Positions 46,050 through 57,933 of a stretch of DNA of 64,000 nt are shown here, one piece after another. The stretch comes from Isoetes taiwanensis (taxonomy: Eukaryota > Streptophyta > Lycopodiopsida > Isoetales > Isoetaceae): positions 3,891,330 to 3,955,329 of the forward strand of contig JAJEKV010000056.1 in NCBI GenBank assembly GCA_021234155.1, read 5' to 3'. Position 1 is the stretch's first letter; each line of letters opens with the position of its first letter. The notes under the pieces are model-generated. The model did no database searches, had not been told where the DNA came from, and saw nothing but the letters and a program-made list of their open reading frames with translations. Made by a program: the position numbers and the translations under genes.

Positions 46050-46320
46050 AAAATTTCACAGACGCTGAAACTTGATTCAGCGTCTGAAAACTTTTCACAG
46101 ACTGGAACGCGGAAAAATCGGCGACGCTGAATTTCTGCAGCCGGTTCGGCGCGAAAAAAAGCGTAAAGCGTGCTGTGAAAAACTTTTGGCGCGGCGCTTT
46201 TTCGCAGACGCTGAAAGTCAGTCTGTACTTTTATGACGCTAAAAATTCATTATTTCACAGACGCGAAGTTTTTTTCGCGGCTTTTCGAATCTTTGGCAGA
46301 CGCGAAAATTTTTTTCCCAC
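46050..46320. repeat. Right subterminal motif cluster of the hAT element
   Basis: Contains cacagacgctgaaac, a facing cagcgtctgaaaa, cgcagacgctgaaag, cacagacgcgaag and ggcagacgcgaaaa, matching the left-end cluster in word content. Confidence 0.7.
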
Positions 46321-46424
46321 GGCCGAGGTTTTTATACGTTAAATATGTATTTTATTAAAAAATACGTATTTTTTGACTTTATACGTCAGGAATTTTAATT
46401 TTGTACGTATAGAACCTATCCCTG

Positions 46425-46432
46425 AAGAGAAC
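46425..46432. repeat. Target-site duplication, right copy (AAGAGAAC)
   Basis: Exact repeat of 36538-36545, directly outside the right terminus of the hAT element. Confidence 0.95.
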
Positions 46433-48090
46433 TGTCTAAGTAAATGTGAGAGGAACATAATCAAAGAGACTCACTTCTATGTTTCAGATGACAGAGAACA
46501 TGATACTCTCTTTGTTCAACATTGCCTTAATAAGCATGCTCAGTTTCTATACAAGAAAGATGTGGAATACACCAACCATGTGATGTGGTCGGATGGTTGC
46601 TCACATCAATTCAAGGGTGCAAGAACATTTTCCTTCATTGATAGATTTTTTAAGAGCTTCGGTATTCCATTTAACTGGAATTACTTTGCCTCTTACCATG
46701 GAAAAGGTATGCCAGCACTGCAGATTTACTTAAATTGTATGTCTTCAAAGTAACCTTCTCTTTTTTGTTTATAGGTGAACATGATGGGGCAGGGGCAGTG
46801 ATTAAAAGAGCACTTACACATGAAACGTTGAAGAGGAATTCTAGACCTTTAAGAAATGCTCATGATGTTGTAATATTCTACCAAGAACACTTCAGTAATT
46901 CTGACAAGCATAGGTAATGCTGTGTTCATGGTTGTATTTGTAAACAACAAATTTTTGAACTCATTTATTTGGCTGCAGATTCTTTTGGGAAATAGGCAAA
47001 GAAGACGTGTGCAGGAATGAATTATTTGAGTGTGCTATTTTGGTAGGATCTAGCAAGATCCATAGCATTAGACCAGTCAACAATAAGGACCCTACTATAG
47101 TTGCACACATGAATTATTCCTGCTTTTGCTACCACTGTTGGTTTGCTAAGTACACCGAGTGTGTTAACAAAGAAAGAATGGGTCATGGGTTTTTCAGAAT
47201 TAAGGCCAGGAATCGAGGAAGAAATAGAAGCATGTGATGGGCCAGTGTATCAAGGTGATGCTGAGTGGAAGTCTGATATCATAGACATTGGAGAGAATTT
47301 TGTTGTTGTTGCTCCAACAGACAATAAGGAGAAAGTTGATTTTTACATTCTCAAATGTACCCAGACAAAGCATATTGTTGAGAAGGCTTTCAAGGGCCCC
47401 TGGGGACAGAAGTTTGGAAGGAGAGAAGTTGTAATAACATGTATGTTCTATAAGTTTGTAGGTGATAATAAGTATGAACTTCTAAGACATGAACCAGACT
47501 GCAATGTGTACAATCATTTGGTTGTATCATGCAACTTCTTGATGGAAGATGTAGGAGGTAACATGTATGAGTTACAAGAGAAGGTCCATGAGCATATTCT
47601 AGAAAGTTTGCAAGCTCAATCTTCAATTCTAGCCCAGTGTGATGCAGCAAATAGCAGCAAGCTAGGAGGAGCAACAACCAAGGCCAATTCAAGAAAAGCA
47701 ACAAAAGTGGAAAAAGAAAAAATGAAAAACAGCAGGCAAGCAAAAGGTTGTAGGAAATTCAAGCAAACAGGTTGCAAGCAAGGTCAGTGCAAGACAAGCA
47801 AGAAAAATAGTGAAAAAGAATTAAAAAAAAAAATAGCAAGAAAGCTAGAACATCAGCAAACCAGGAAAGAGGTGTTGCAAAGTCGAGTAACGCTGTTGCA
47901 AACAAAACAACTTCGACAAGTGGCAAGAACACTCGAAAAGGAAAAATTTGACAAACTATCATTCAACACAGTTGTAGCAGTGATGTATACAAAAAATGCT
48001 TTCATCAAATTCAAATCAATATATACATTCTTTAAAACTATTGCATTTGGACTTGTATTGAATTTGGAACAAAAAAGGAATAAAGTATAA
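46433..48090 (+). pseudogene. DDE-like transposon gene, C-terminal half
   Basis: The frame picks up where 36545 stopped: CLSKCERNIIKETHFYVSDD, HVMWSDGCSHQFKGARTFSF, then FASYHGKG, an intron (about 46705-46773), and EHDGAGAVIKRAL. SDG..QFK and HGKG..DG.G..IKR are the family's conserved second acidic site and basic helix. After another intron (46914-46978) come FFWEIGKEDVCRNELFECA and, after a one-base slip near 47190, a 300-codon frame with FYILKCTQTKHIVEKAFKGP, GRREVVITCMFYKF and a very Lys/Gln-rich tail to a stop at 48090. Apart from that slip this half is better preserved than the first. Confidence 0.75.
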
Positions 48091-48251
48091 CCATCAAACA
48101 TTAGGAATAAACCATTGAACTTTCCTTCAATTACAAAAAGGTCTCCAAGTGCAGACCATGTTACAAAATGCTTTATGCAGGTAATTATGTCATAAAAAGT
48201 CAGGTAAATATGTCATCAGCAGTCTTTCAGCACGGTAAGAGAGCTTATTCA

Positions 48252-49722
48252 TCAATCTTGGCTGCAATGGGCTTGATACTTCTTCAATTCAGCAGCCCAA
48301 TCAGCTTGGTCAAGTGTTATATCAATGTTTGGAATCACATCCTCTTCAGAAGTTGCATCCTGGTCCTTATTCACACCTTTTCCATCATCTGTGGAAACAA
48401 CCTCAGCTGCAAACAAAAAATAACTCAAATTGATGGAAATAAGTATAAAAAGGAAAAGAATATATTGTTACAAAGTTTTTTACCTTTTTTAGGACTAACT
48501 TTCTTCATTTCATTGTTAAGTTTGGGGACCAAATCCGGTGCCCCATTGCTGTCACTACAAAAAAAAAAAAGAAAATAATAAAGTTAAAAACAATACAATA
48601 TTTAAGTTAAACAGAACAAAACATGAAGTTTACAACACTTATCCAGCACCTACTAACAATTTACCTTCCTTAGCAGCCATCATGCTTACATCAGGTGCAA
48701 CATTCTTTTTTGCTTTTGAACAGGAGGCATAGTGAGTCATCTTCACTGGACTAAGCTTATCCACATCAATAAGATCAAAACATAACAAAAAAAAATCCAT
48801 CAGCAGGTATTCGAATAAAAGAAAAGAAACTTCAATTCAATTCTAAGTTATCTGCACCTCCATCAGCTCTTCTCAGCCTTTTGGTAGCACTTCTAGTACC
48901 TATGGTCTTCTTTTTGGCCTTCCTAATAGGAACAAATTCTTGATCAGATTTTATCTCAATGCTGTTACCAGCACTTTCCTCAAGTTTCTTGTTTTTCTTC
49001 ATGATTAGTTTCTTGGGAGTGATATCTTCATTAGCATCTTCTTCAACTTTCTCATCACCATCTTCTTCTTCAGCATCAGCATCTTCTTCACTCTCAACTG
49101 CTGCTGCATCAGCTTTTAAAAGTGCTTGTGGCACTGATGTACCACAATTTGGAACTATGCACGCCAGAGTTTCCAGCACTATACTAAAGCAATATAAATG
49201 ATACTTGTGCTGGAAAGAGAGCTTAACATGCATTTCATATTCAGTAGTAAGCACCAAACCACAAACATTACATACCTCGTCATGGATTAGAGGAATGTTA
49301 TACTCTCCCATGGTTAGTGTAACATGCCTTTTGGACTTCACATGCTGCTGCATGAGCTGCACATTCTTGCAACATTTGTGCCAATATTCCATTTTATCTT
49401 CATACCTTACAATATCCTTCTTCAGCTTTGTTTTTCCCTTTTAAGGGTCTCGATGCATGCCTTTATGTTCTCATCTGGTTCTAAATCTACTTCCATTGCT
49501 GTCCACGATTGTTTTTTTATCTTCAATAGCTTCAAGCAAGACAAAACAATTCCGGTCAGCACCTTGTACAACACCTTTTAGCCTCAATAAATCTTCTTGT
49601 TTCTTGATTATGGTCATTTCATCAATGTGTTTAAGCTCACTCAAGCTGTTGTTTATCACATGCAAAATGGCCTCTATGCTCTTGTTGAAAAAGGATCCAT
49701 CATTTTTTGATGAGTGAGCCAA
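48252..49722 (-). pseudogene. Convergent accessory gene of the DDE-like element, RING-like cluster
   Basis: Exons on the minus strand: 49722-49471 (helical, INNSLSELKHIDEMTIIKKQ), about 49440-48860 (KCCKNVQLMQQHVKSKRHVT, then CNVCGLVL...FQHKYHLYC...CIVPNCG), about 48762-48665, 48554-48484 and 48406-48252, each with GT-AG borders, ending QAHCSQD and a stop at 48254-48252. The C..C-H..H..C-C....C spacing is RING- or treble-clef-like. An acidic stretch and a basic nuclear-type stretch (IMKKNKK, RKAKKKTIG) follow. A frameshift near 49480 is the only clear break. It lies 160 bp tail-to-tail from the DDE-like gene, so it probably belongs to the same element. Confidence 0.55.
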
Positions 49723-49729
49723 ATTTGCT

Positions 49730-52700
49730 AACTGGGCCTTCTCTCACAACACTTGCAGTTGCACAAATGCTAAAAGGGATTTTTAAGAGGTGGTTCTATG
49801 TTAGGATATTTGTTTGTTCTAATCAGGATGTTTTGTCATTTCTCATGACTTCAAATGGTAGTGACATTTGTGAAATCAGGGTGGCAAATTATTTTGTAAA
49901 TATAGATACTTAGTGTTTGTTGAACTACTAAGTTGTATTACATATTAGGATTAGCTGCACATAGTTACACTACCTACTTTTCAAACATTAGTGCCAATAG
50001 CACCCCAGAATGATAATATCAACTTGGCCTCATACGCATGAACATTGCAAAAGAAAAATAACACTTTTTGCTAGGAACCTCACACTTCTAGCCTGAGGAC
50101 AGCTTGAGCAACCTGTTTAGACATTGTAACATTGTTTTAACTAAATAATGGCATTTTGACAACTAAATTTGGATAGCTTTTGCAGATTTTCTTTAATCCT
50201 TTGTTCGTAATTAAACTCAAGGTTAAATTTTATCCTTTGCAGGAATATCCATTCTTTGCCCACTTCAATATGTAAAGTGCTTATAACATCTTCATGCTCC
50301 ATTGCATCTACGGACACGACAAACCTACAAATATCTATTTCACCTACGAACTCCATTACATCTACCCATTCCACACATCCACCACTAATGCCTGGCATCG
50401 CCGGGCACACGTCTCTAGTACGACAAGCGAATTACTCGTAATTACCTACCCATGTATAAAGCAAGGTCAAGGGGAAGGACAAAGGTTGGTTGAGGTCAAG
50501 ATCAACTTCATATAAGGAGTTGTCCCAACAAAACAATAGCTCAAAACAAATGCAACTTACAACTCATGCCAATAAGAGTAAATTCTGTACTATTAGAGAA
50601 CATTAGATACAAAATCACTTAAATGCCATAATGAACTCCACTTCATTCTCGAAAAGAGCCATGAAATGTGCACAAAATGCATTGAAGAAGAGCAAATAAA
50701 GGAATGGGTACAAAGTAAGGTGGGTGGGAGGGAGAGGGAGAAGGGAAGGGAGGAAAGGAGGGAGGCCATATAATATAGTAAAGTCACATGCAGCTCAATG
50801 TTAAATTCTAGCACGAGAAAGAGAGGTTGAAGGAATACAAGGCGACACTACATAAAATAACACGGGAGGTCAATTGGGAGAGAAATGTGCTAGGAATGCA
50901 GATGAGAAAATAAAAAAGCACTTACGAAAAATTCAAAAGCCAAAACGCGCTTCTATGAATCCTAGAACTCCCTTAAATGTCTTGTCAACGTGATATCATC
51001 ATCGTGCTTAATAAGATGTCAAATTCCCTAAAATGTGCATAAAAAAACATACCCAATCCACATGGGCATGTCCAAACTCAGGCCTACTTATTATGGGAGA
51101 ACTAGTGGCAAAGAAATTAAGGATGAAAAAGCAAAGTTGAACAAATGTAACATCTTATCTAAAACCATGTCTAGGAATGCCATATCAAGTATGAGTAACA
51201 AATGCAACACCTCGTGGAAAAACAAAATGTCTATAAATGTAATTCCCATATGGACCATTTGCTCCAGTCGAAAGGGTGATCCCAATTTAGGTAGTTGGCC
51301 TATAAGGAAAAGAAAGACGATGTATGAAATTTTGTGAAGACCTTCTTTAGATTCGTAATTTGAAGCAGGGAATACCATAAGCTATGAATGAAAAAGTAAA
51401 CCTTTCATATCTATGCTGCTCCTTTTTTCCTTGCTAGTGGAAAGAATCAGTTCATTCGGCAAAGTAGGTTAAGAGACAAGGCAATGAAGTTTTGTGTTGA
51501 TGGCATTCTTTTGGGCTTCTTGTAATGCACCAGAATGATGTGTCAAAGTACATAATCTACACAATGCACCGAATTCAATGGAGCTGATTGTTCTACATGT
51601 AACTCTACAATGTGACATTTTGCAGTTAGGAATTTTTATATGTTCTAACATGGAACATTTTTATTGAGCAACTGATATGCCCATTGATGCTCAAGTACAG
51701 ATAAGCTTGAGCATTTTAAATACGTAAGTGTTGATGCTTAAGTAAAACTCAAGTACTAACATGCTTGAGTGGCTGCTATGTTGGTCACCATGCCTTCTGA
51801 CGTCACTCAGGATTGCACTGCAATTTACTTCGAGAGCAATTTCAAAACATGATTTGTGCTCTTGCTTATTTTCCTACTTCATCATGTGCTCTACATGAGT
51901 ATTTTGGCGTGTATATTACCTATCTAACTCATTAGGAGTCTGAATAAGCATGTCAGTGGGAGATGAGGAAGTTGAGGTTTGAGCTCCTATAGTAATCTCC
52001 TTTTGTGCTATTGAATGTACTTTTATTATGGAAACAAAAAAGTGAAACCTCCCTTTCTTCAAAAAAAGGGGGGAGGAAGGAAGGAAGGAAGGAAGAAACT
52101 TTTAACGTCCACGGAGCCCAATCGGGCTATGGGACCACAAGTACAAGACGGGACCGAAGTCCCTTACCAGAACATGGGCCGAAGCCCTTACAAACTCAAT
52201 AAAACATAATCACCCCGGCCCAGATTAAAAACCACCTGGGAAAAAACTGTTGCCAGGATGACTACATATCCAAAAATCCATGCTATTGCAAGAAGCAACA
52301 AGCATGTCTCCAACAAACAGAACTTCGCCAAACGCCTCCGAACCGTAACCTCTTCTCAGCTGGGTGCTGAGAACTGGCCCGAACCCACGCACGCGCTAAG
52401 TCTCCATCTTCTCGCTAAAACCAGGGCAAATAGATGCTGGTGCAAAGATCCAGGTGCTGACCCACTGACGGAGCTCGATCAAACCACTAGACCATAAGAG
52501 CCGCCACCAGGAACAGGTCAATTCCCTAAACCCACAGAGCAGCTACCTGCAGGAAGGCGGTGACCCTGAAGGCACCGCTGAAGCAGAAAACAAGCGCCTC
52601 CAATAGGCCCGAACACCAATAACCCAGGCGCGCAGGGAAGGCGGCGCTCAGAGAAAACGGTCAGGGAAGTCGGTCAGGGAGGTGCCTGGCAAACTGCCAA

Positions 52701-53470
52701 GCGCCACCCATCACTGCACCTCCCAGGCGCCACCCTTCACTGCAGCCGGACGCCCAACAGGCGCCCAGGCACCCAGGCAGGCGCCCAGGTCGGCGCTCAG
52801 GCAGGCGGGAGGGAGGGGACTTTAGGTAGACTAGCCCGAATATGCGTTCCAAAATGTTGTATGGGTTGGCTAACATTGCAAATTTTTACTGACTTACTTT
52901 AGCTAACATGTTTTGAAAGTGTCTTAAAAAATCACCAAATATCTAAGTTTAGCCCTTAAATTATTCCATGTTATCGGGACCATAAAGTCATTAATCCATT
53001 CCAACCTTCCCCACAATTCCCACTCCCTCATTTTTCCTCCATGGATAATCCATTCTAATCACCGTCGACATGTCGATTGAACCTTCTGTACTAACACCAC
53101 TTCCTCATTCTCTCGCCACCAGCTTGATGTGGTAAAGCACCCTCGATACTGAGCATTGTAAATATTGGCCATTGACGTGTTTGAACCATGCGAAAACTGA
53201 ATAAAAATATCAAGTTTCAAGAAAATGTCATGGATTTTTGTGGTCATGAACTGCGATGCTATTCTAATCTGTTGTTTCTAATCTATTCTGATCTGAACAG
53301 AAGATAAAAAATGGCAGATGAAGTATACTATAACATATTGCAGATGGAAGATCGGCCAGAAGATGAAAATGCTTCTAGAGAAGAGCTTCCTGCTATGGCA
53401 TAGGGCATAAAAGAGTCCACCTAGCTTACAAAGCTTTGTGGCTATGGCCTGGAACAAAGGTTATAGAGCT
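49730..53470. other. No supported gene; simple repeats and a GC-rich tract
   Basis: A GGAA microsatellite lies at about 52074-52097. At 52640-52815 a GC-rich tract repeats ggcgcccagg and ggcaggcg words. At 53311-53403 the plus strand has a 30-codon frame (MADEVYYNILQMEDRPEDEN) without known match. Outer ends of the DDE-like element are expected somewhere between 49.8 and 50.1 kb, but I could not find matching termini. Confidence 0.55.
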
Positions 53471-53485
53471 TCGAGGCTATGTCAT

Positions 53486-54304
53486 TTTTTTTTTTGAAGA
53501 ACGACGAACTTTATTGAAACACCAAGCCAAAAGCCAGATACAAATGCAGAGGCGGGAATAAAATTTCAGCGGATAATCATGATCCACTGAATAGAACCAC
53601 CAACCTATGCATAAGACAACACACTCAAATAGGACTCAAATATCAATTGTCGCTTGGCAGGAGCAAGCGAAGAAGAATGGTAGGCCTTAGCGATTCTAGC
53701 TTGTGCGTCCTGGAGGACTACTGCGGGGGGAATATCCAAACTCTGAAAGATACACAATCTTCTGCGCTTCCAGATGGACCACAACAACCATCCTGATGCC
53801 AAATGAAATGCTTGACTCCGCACCTTATTCCAAGTATCCGGATAAATAGCCAGAAGCACTTGCTGACTTGTCAATGTCACATGAAAAAGAGAGAGCAGCC
53901 AAGACCAAACAGGCTGGAGATGATCACATAAAAAGAAACAATGCTCAATGGTCTCATCCCTTTGCTTGCACAGTGGGCAGAGTGCTGACACTCGAGGATC
54001 AAATCTGTGGACAAGCACATTCACCCGAGGGCATCTGTGAAGAATCTGCCACCAAAGCACAGCCACCTTAGGATGAAGTAGTTTATCCGAAGTCCAAGTC
54101 CACATACGTCTCCAACTAGGAGGTGAGAGCTGAAGGGACCACTTAGTGGATGGCGGAAGGATATCACCATTGACAAGCAGCCTATACATAGAGTTCACAA
54201 GCCTATGCTCGTGAACACTCTGGTGGGAAACCCACCTACACCCTTCGATAGCCTCTGGAGCAGCCAATGGCAGAATACTAGCAACCTTTTGCCAAATAGG
54301 TAGG
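53486..54304 (-). mobile_element. 5'-truncated LINE insertion with 15-bp target duplication
   Basis: A T-run (poly(A) tail on the minus strand) at 53485-53496 starts an 819-bp piece flanked by identical 15-bp repeats TCGAGGCTATGTCAT at 53471-53485 and 54305-54319. Inside, the frame 54267-53605 encodes the LINE C-terminal region: KVAVLWWQILHRCPRVNVLV, SALCPLCKQRDETIEHCFFLC, a Cys-Cys-His-Cys knuckle, and ASGWLLWSIWKRRR. Short 5'-truncated copies with poly(A) and a variable target duplication are typical of target-primed reverse transcription. The ORF is open throughout, so it is relatively young. Confidence 0.92.
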
Positions 54305-54375
54305 TCGAGGCTATGTCATCTATCGTCATGGAGCAGAGGGACCTAATCTTCCTAAGAAAAACCCTGGTGGCGCCA

Positions 54376-56950
54376 TTAGAGCACCGCTAGAAACCAGACA
54401 CTAAAATTACTTTTAAATAAAAAGGTCCTGAAATCGTCGAAAATTTCGGAGTCCTGTAGGTTACGATATAGTGCCAATAACAGAGCCCGGGGCGGAAGAT
54501 GTTGTGCATCCATTCTGTCAACCTTATGGAAATACGCAAGGTGCCTGCGCATAGTAGAATGCTGCAGGGGCCAAAAGCCAGTCTCATACAACAAAATCGG
54601 ATAAGGCACCGTGTCCTTGACGCCTAGGCTGTATGTCAGGAAAGCCTTCTGTACCCTCTCTAGCTTATCCCAAGTGCCCTTGCTAATCGCTGGCCCACAG
54701 ACCTCTACCCCATACAGCAATACTGGTTCCACGAGTGCTCGGAACAGGTGTGCTTTGCGTGCCCAATCGCAGAGATCTATTCTGTAACAGCTATTCTGCA
54801 TTGTATACAGGGCTTTCCATCCCGCGCTGACCCTTCTTTCTACACAGTCATCCCATAGCATGTTAGCAGAGAAATCAATTCCTAGATACTTAAATGTCCT
54901 TACAACTTCCATCCTTTGTCCTCTGTAATAGAAGTCTGGGATATCATGCTGCGCAGATAGGATTGGCAACAACTTGGTTTTCTGCTGGTTGATGGTCATT
55001 CCTGCTATGTCACAGAATTGACTGAGAGCATCTAAATGTTCCTGCATACTCCTAGCTGTATGGGACAATAAGCCCAGATCGTCTGTATATAGCAACTATT
55101 TTACTGTATATGCCTCTAGAAACTGCGAGCCACCACCTCCATGTTCTTGCATCCAGGTCTCCAACTTGTCAATATAGAGTCCAAAAAGAGTTGGAGATAA
55201 CGGACATCCCTGTTTAACACCTATGAAGCTGTTCACCCGGTGATCTGACGCAGGCAAAGTGACATATATTCCGTCATAGAGCCGATAGATGGCATTCTGC
55301 AAATCCTATGGGACATGTAGCTCCTGCAAGCGTTGCCACAACATCCCGAGGGACCGTATCATATGCCGTCTTAAAATCCACGAAACAGCAATACAAGTCA
55401 CGTCGTGCATTGCGGCTAGCTTCCATAAGAATTCTGAGAGTAAAAATATGATCATTCGTGGAGTGGGCAGGGCGAAAACCTGCCTGGCCAACTGCAGGCA
55501 CTCCAGCTTCCTCAGCCCATTGCGTTAACTTCTTCTCCAGCACACCTGCTAGAAGTTTCGCGAGTAACGGGCTCACCATGATCATACGGTAGTTGGTGGA
55601 GTCATCCCTACTTCCCGTCTTATGAATAGGGGTGACCTTGCTAACCATCCATTCCTGTGGGAGGCCCTCTCTGATGGCCTGATTGATTATCCCTGTCAAA
55701 GGCCCGAGCAAAGCTGGCCCACCCCATTTCAATAGCTCGGCCTGAAGTCCCTGCAAGTCCTTTGCTTTACCATTAGTAAGATGCCTAAGACCCTGGTGGA
55801 TGTCCTCCTCTGAAAGTTGTAGTGTTTCTCCTAGCTGATCTGGTACCTCAGCGATTGATCCTGGGGGGGTCATACAACTCCTCCAACCGCTGTCTCCACT
55901 GGTCTGAGGTAACATTGCCAGGTGGTTGATGCCTCTTATACAGCACTCTACGCCAAAAGGCTTTTGGCTCAGTCATCAGGAGATCAAACATGCGTTGCTG
56001 ATTTTCTGCAATATAGCGATGCTTTTTGGATTATAGTCCCTAATGGCCTGTTGTCGGAGTTGTGGATCTAAGATGGTGCGTAGCTGACTCTTTAGAGCCT
56101 TACATTCGGCATCAAACCAGGGGTTCTGAGGGAATTGCGCAGTGCCCCTTCGCGGGGGCTTTCTTGCTGCAAAGCATTCACTGGCTGCTGCGAGTAAGGC
56201 CTTCACCAACCATTCACACTTATCATGCAATGTATAGAGGGCATCAATCCCCTGTAGCTCACGTTCAAGCGCCACCTCATATCCTGCTTGTTTCCGATAG
56301 TTCGGGGTGTATATCAAACCCCGAGGGCGCCTGTCCTGTGGCCACGCCACTGAGTGCCTCCAATCCAAAGTGACATAAAGTGGATAATGGTCTGACAAAG
56401 TCTCTTCATCCCTTGTTCCTGTGCCTGTCCCGAAATCTCTAATGATATCAAGTTCTGGCACTAGAGCTAGGAGATAGTCCACCACGCTGGCTCCACCATC
56501 GCCCCCGTCGCTTCTGCAAGTGAAGCACCCTGATCACGGCCATCTGAGCATACCATTGCAGATCACCATGTCAAAGATCTGGCATAGCTGGACCAACTAT
56601 CTTCCAAAGGCTCCGGAGACTGTATCCTGGGAGCGTCTTGCATGCTGGGATGCCTCTGTTTCTAGCCAAAGTGGGTTGGAGTCAGCATTTCCCTGAAAGG
56701 TGACCGACTGCCACTGTGTCGTACGTGCATTGAAATCTCCTAATAAAAACACATGACCCTCCTGGCGATACTGCTCTATGTCATCATACAGTTCCCTATA
56801 AGGCATATGCACATCTATATCTGCCTGATGAACCCTGTAGAACTTAGAAGTTTCATGGGGTATATAACATCCTGCAATAAACAGTGGGCGATGGTGAGGC
56901 TGCAGCACTCGTATCCACAGGTAGCGGTTAAGTCAAATAAGTTGTTAGTG
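54376..56950 (-). mobile_element. LINE ORF2 fragment (endonuclease to post-RT), frameshifted
   Basis: Order on the minus strand: endonuclease with FLLGDFNART (56908-56597), its end with SDHYPLYVTLDW and linker WFDAECKALKSQLR (56485-55976), RT start ELLKWGGPALLGPLTGIINQ, GFRPAHSTNDHIFTLRIL, CCFVDFKTAYDTVPRDV (55915-55274), IGVKQGCPLSPTLFGLYIDK (55302-55096), palm YTDDLGLLS (Thr replaces the usual Ala) and post-RT block (55095-54376). Breaks occur at each frame change. It lacks ORF1 and the N terminus of the endonuclease. It is close in sequence to the plus-strand piece at 10.6-11.6 kb and different from the LINE at 0-4 kb. Confidence 0.88.
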
Positions 56951-57119
56951 TTAGGAATTTGTAGAGCATAAAGTGGTCAAAGAAAAATCCAGAGATGTAG
57001 TATAGTTTAGGAGAGGTAGCTAACTAAGAGATGGCTACTAACTTATAATATTTGGATTCGAGCTTCACGACAGTATATTGAGGAGTAACTCATGAATACC
57101 ATTAATTTTGCACTTGCAG

Positions 57120-57447
57120 AGAGGAAGTTTCAAAGATGATAATTGAAATATAGGACCTTCTATGCCTTCACCAAAGGGAGTGCCTATTGGAGTTGGTGTA
57201 GTGGCATCTGTTGTTGTACCATCTCATGGAAAAGTTACTGTTGACTTTGCACTAGGATGGGACAACCCTGAAGTGAAGTTCACAAAAGGGAGATCCTGTT
57301 ACAGGTTTACATGTGCATTGCTGTTTTTCCTGTTACGCCAATTCTTTTCTAGTTTTTATACTTAAAATTCGCATCTGCAGGCGATACACAAATTCTATAG
57401 CACTTCTGGTGATGCAACTCCTAAGCTTGTGCATGATGTACTGACTG
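57120..57447 (+). pseudogene. GBA2-type (non-lysosomal) glucosylceramidase, two exons
   Basis: Exon A (57120-57304) reads GPSMPSPKGVPIGVGVVASV, KVTVDFALGWDNPEVKF and RSCYR. Exon B (57381-57447) continues in phase with RYTQFYSTSGDATPKLVHDV. Borders are cacttgcag/AG...ACAG/gtttac and tctgcag/GCG...ACTG/gtgaat. This is the conserved block before the catalytic domain of plant GBA2-like beta-glucosidases, which cleave glucosylceramide at membranes. An in-frame TGA at 57144-57146 lies just before GPSMP, unless exon A uses the later acceptor aatatag at 57153. A weak further exon (HRWKKWEIEAHQ) may lie at 58480-58540. No catalytic exons found, and a LINE lies directly upstream, so a pseudogene is likely. 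Confidence 0.7.
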
Positions 57448-57933
57448 GTGAATACTATGGTTCTTAATCTCGAAACTCTTGACAAGAAAAATGGAATAGA
57501 TCTGTTCATGTGTTTTTTTTCCCTTGTACGTTTGACCTAACATGAGCCGCTAAATCTACACTCAAGGCTTGGGGAGGCGCCTGATTGATTAAGTGGGGAA
57601 CGTTAACATGATGCGGCATTCTATAACTTCTGCATATTCATTGCTTATTAATCCAGAAATTCCATGTACATCATGATCAAGCTATAATTATGAGGATTCA
57701 TGAGAATGCCTGCATATAGATTTATGGCTTCAAATATTGGAGTTTTATTAGGTAATTAGTGCGTTTTTAAACAAGCTTGTACATGTTTTCAATGTGGATC
57801 GCTACTTGCTCCTATGCAGAAAGGTGATGAACCCTCTTCATCTCATTTCTGGGTCTTGAACAACTGCACAGATTCCTGTTTGTTATAGGTCTTACACATG
57901 TTTTTATTCCTCTATCACCGTTGTGCTAGCTAT

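Larger units (their letters stand above)
36546..46424. mobile_element. hAT-superfamily DNA transposon, 9,879 bp, complete ends
   Basis: The left end CAGGGATAGGTTCAATACG and the reverse complement of the right end CAGGGATAGGTTCTATACG match at 18 of 19 bases. They are bounded by the 8-bp direct repeat AAGAGAAC. CA(G)GG ends, 8-bp target duplications and an internal BED/DUF659/dimerisation transposase define hAT. Inside are the transposase (about 37.3-39.95 kb, plus), foldback repeats (40.3-42.1 kb), a small unknown gene (42.6-43.05 kb, minus) and a kinase-like gene (43.3-44.8 kb, minus). Removing it restores the reading frame of the interrupted gene. Confidence 0.95.

Noticed and set aside
53486-56950. 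One continuous LINE on the minus strand
   Set aside because: The 15-bp target duplication around 53486-54304 shows two separate insertions.
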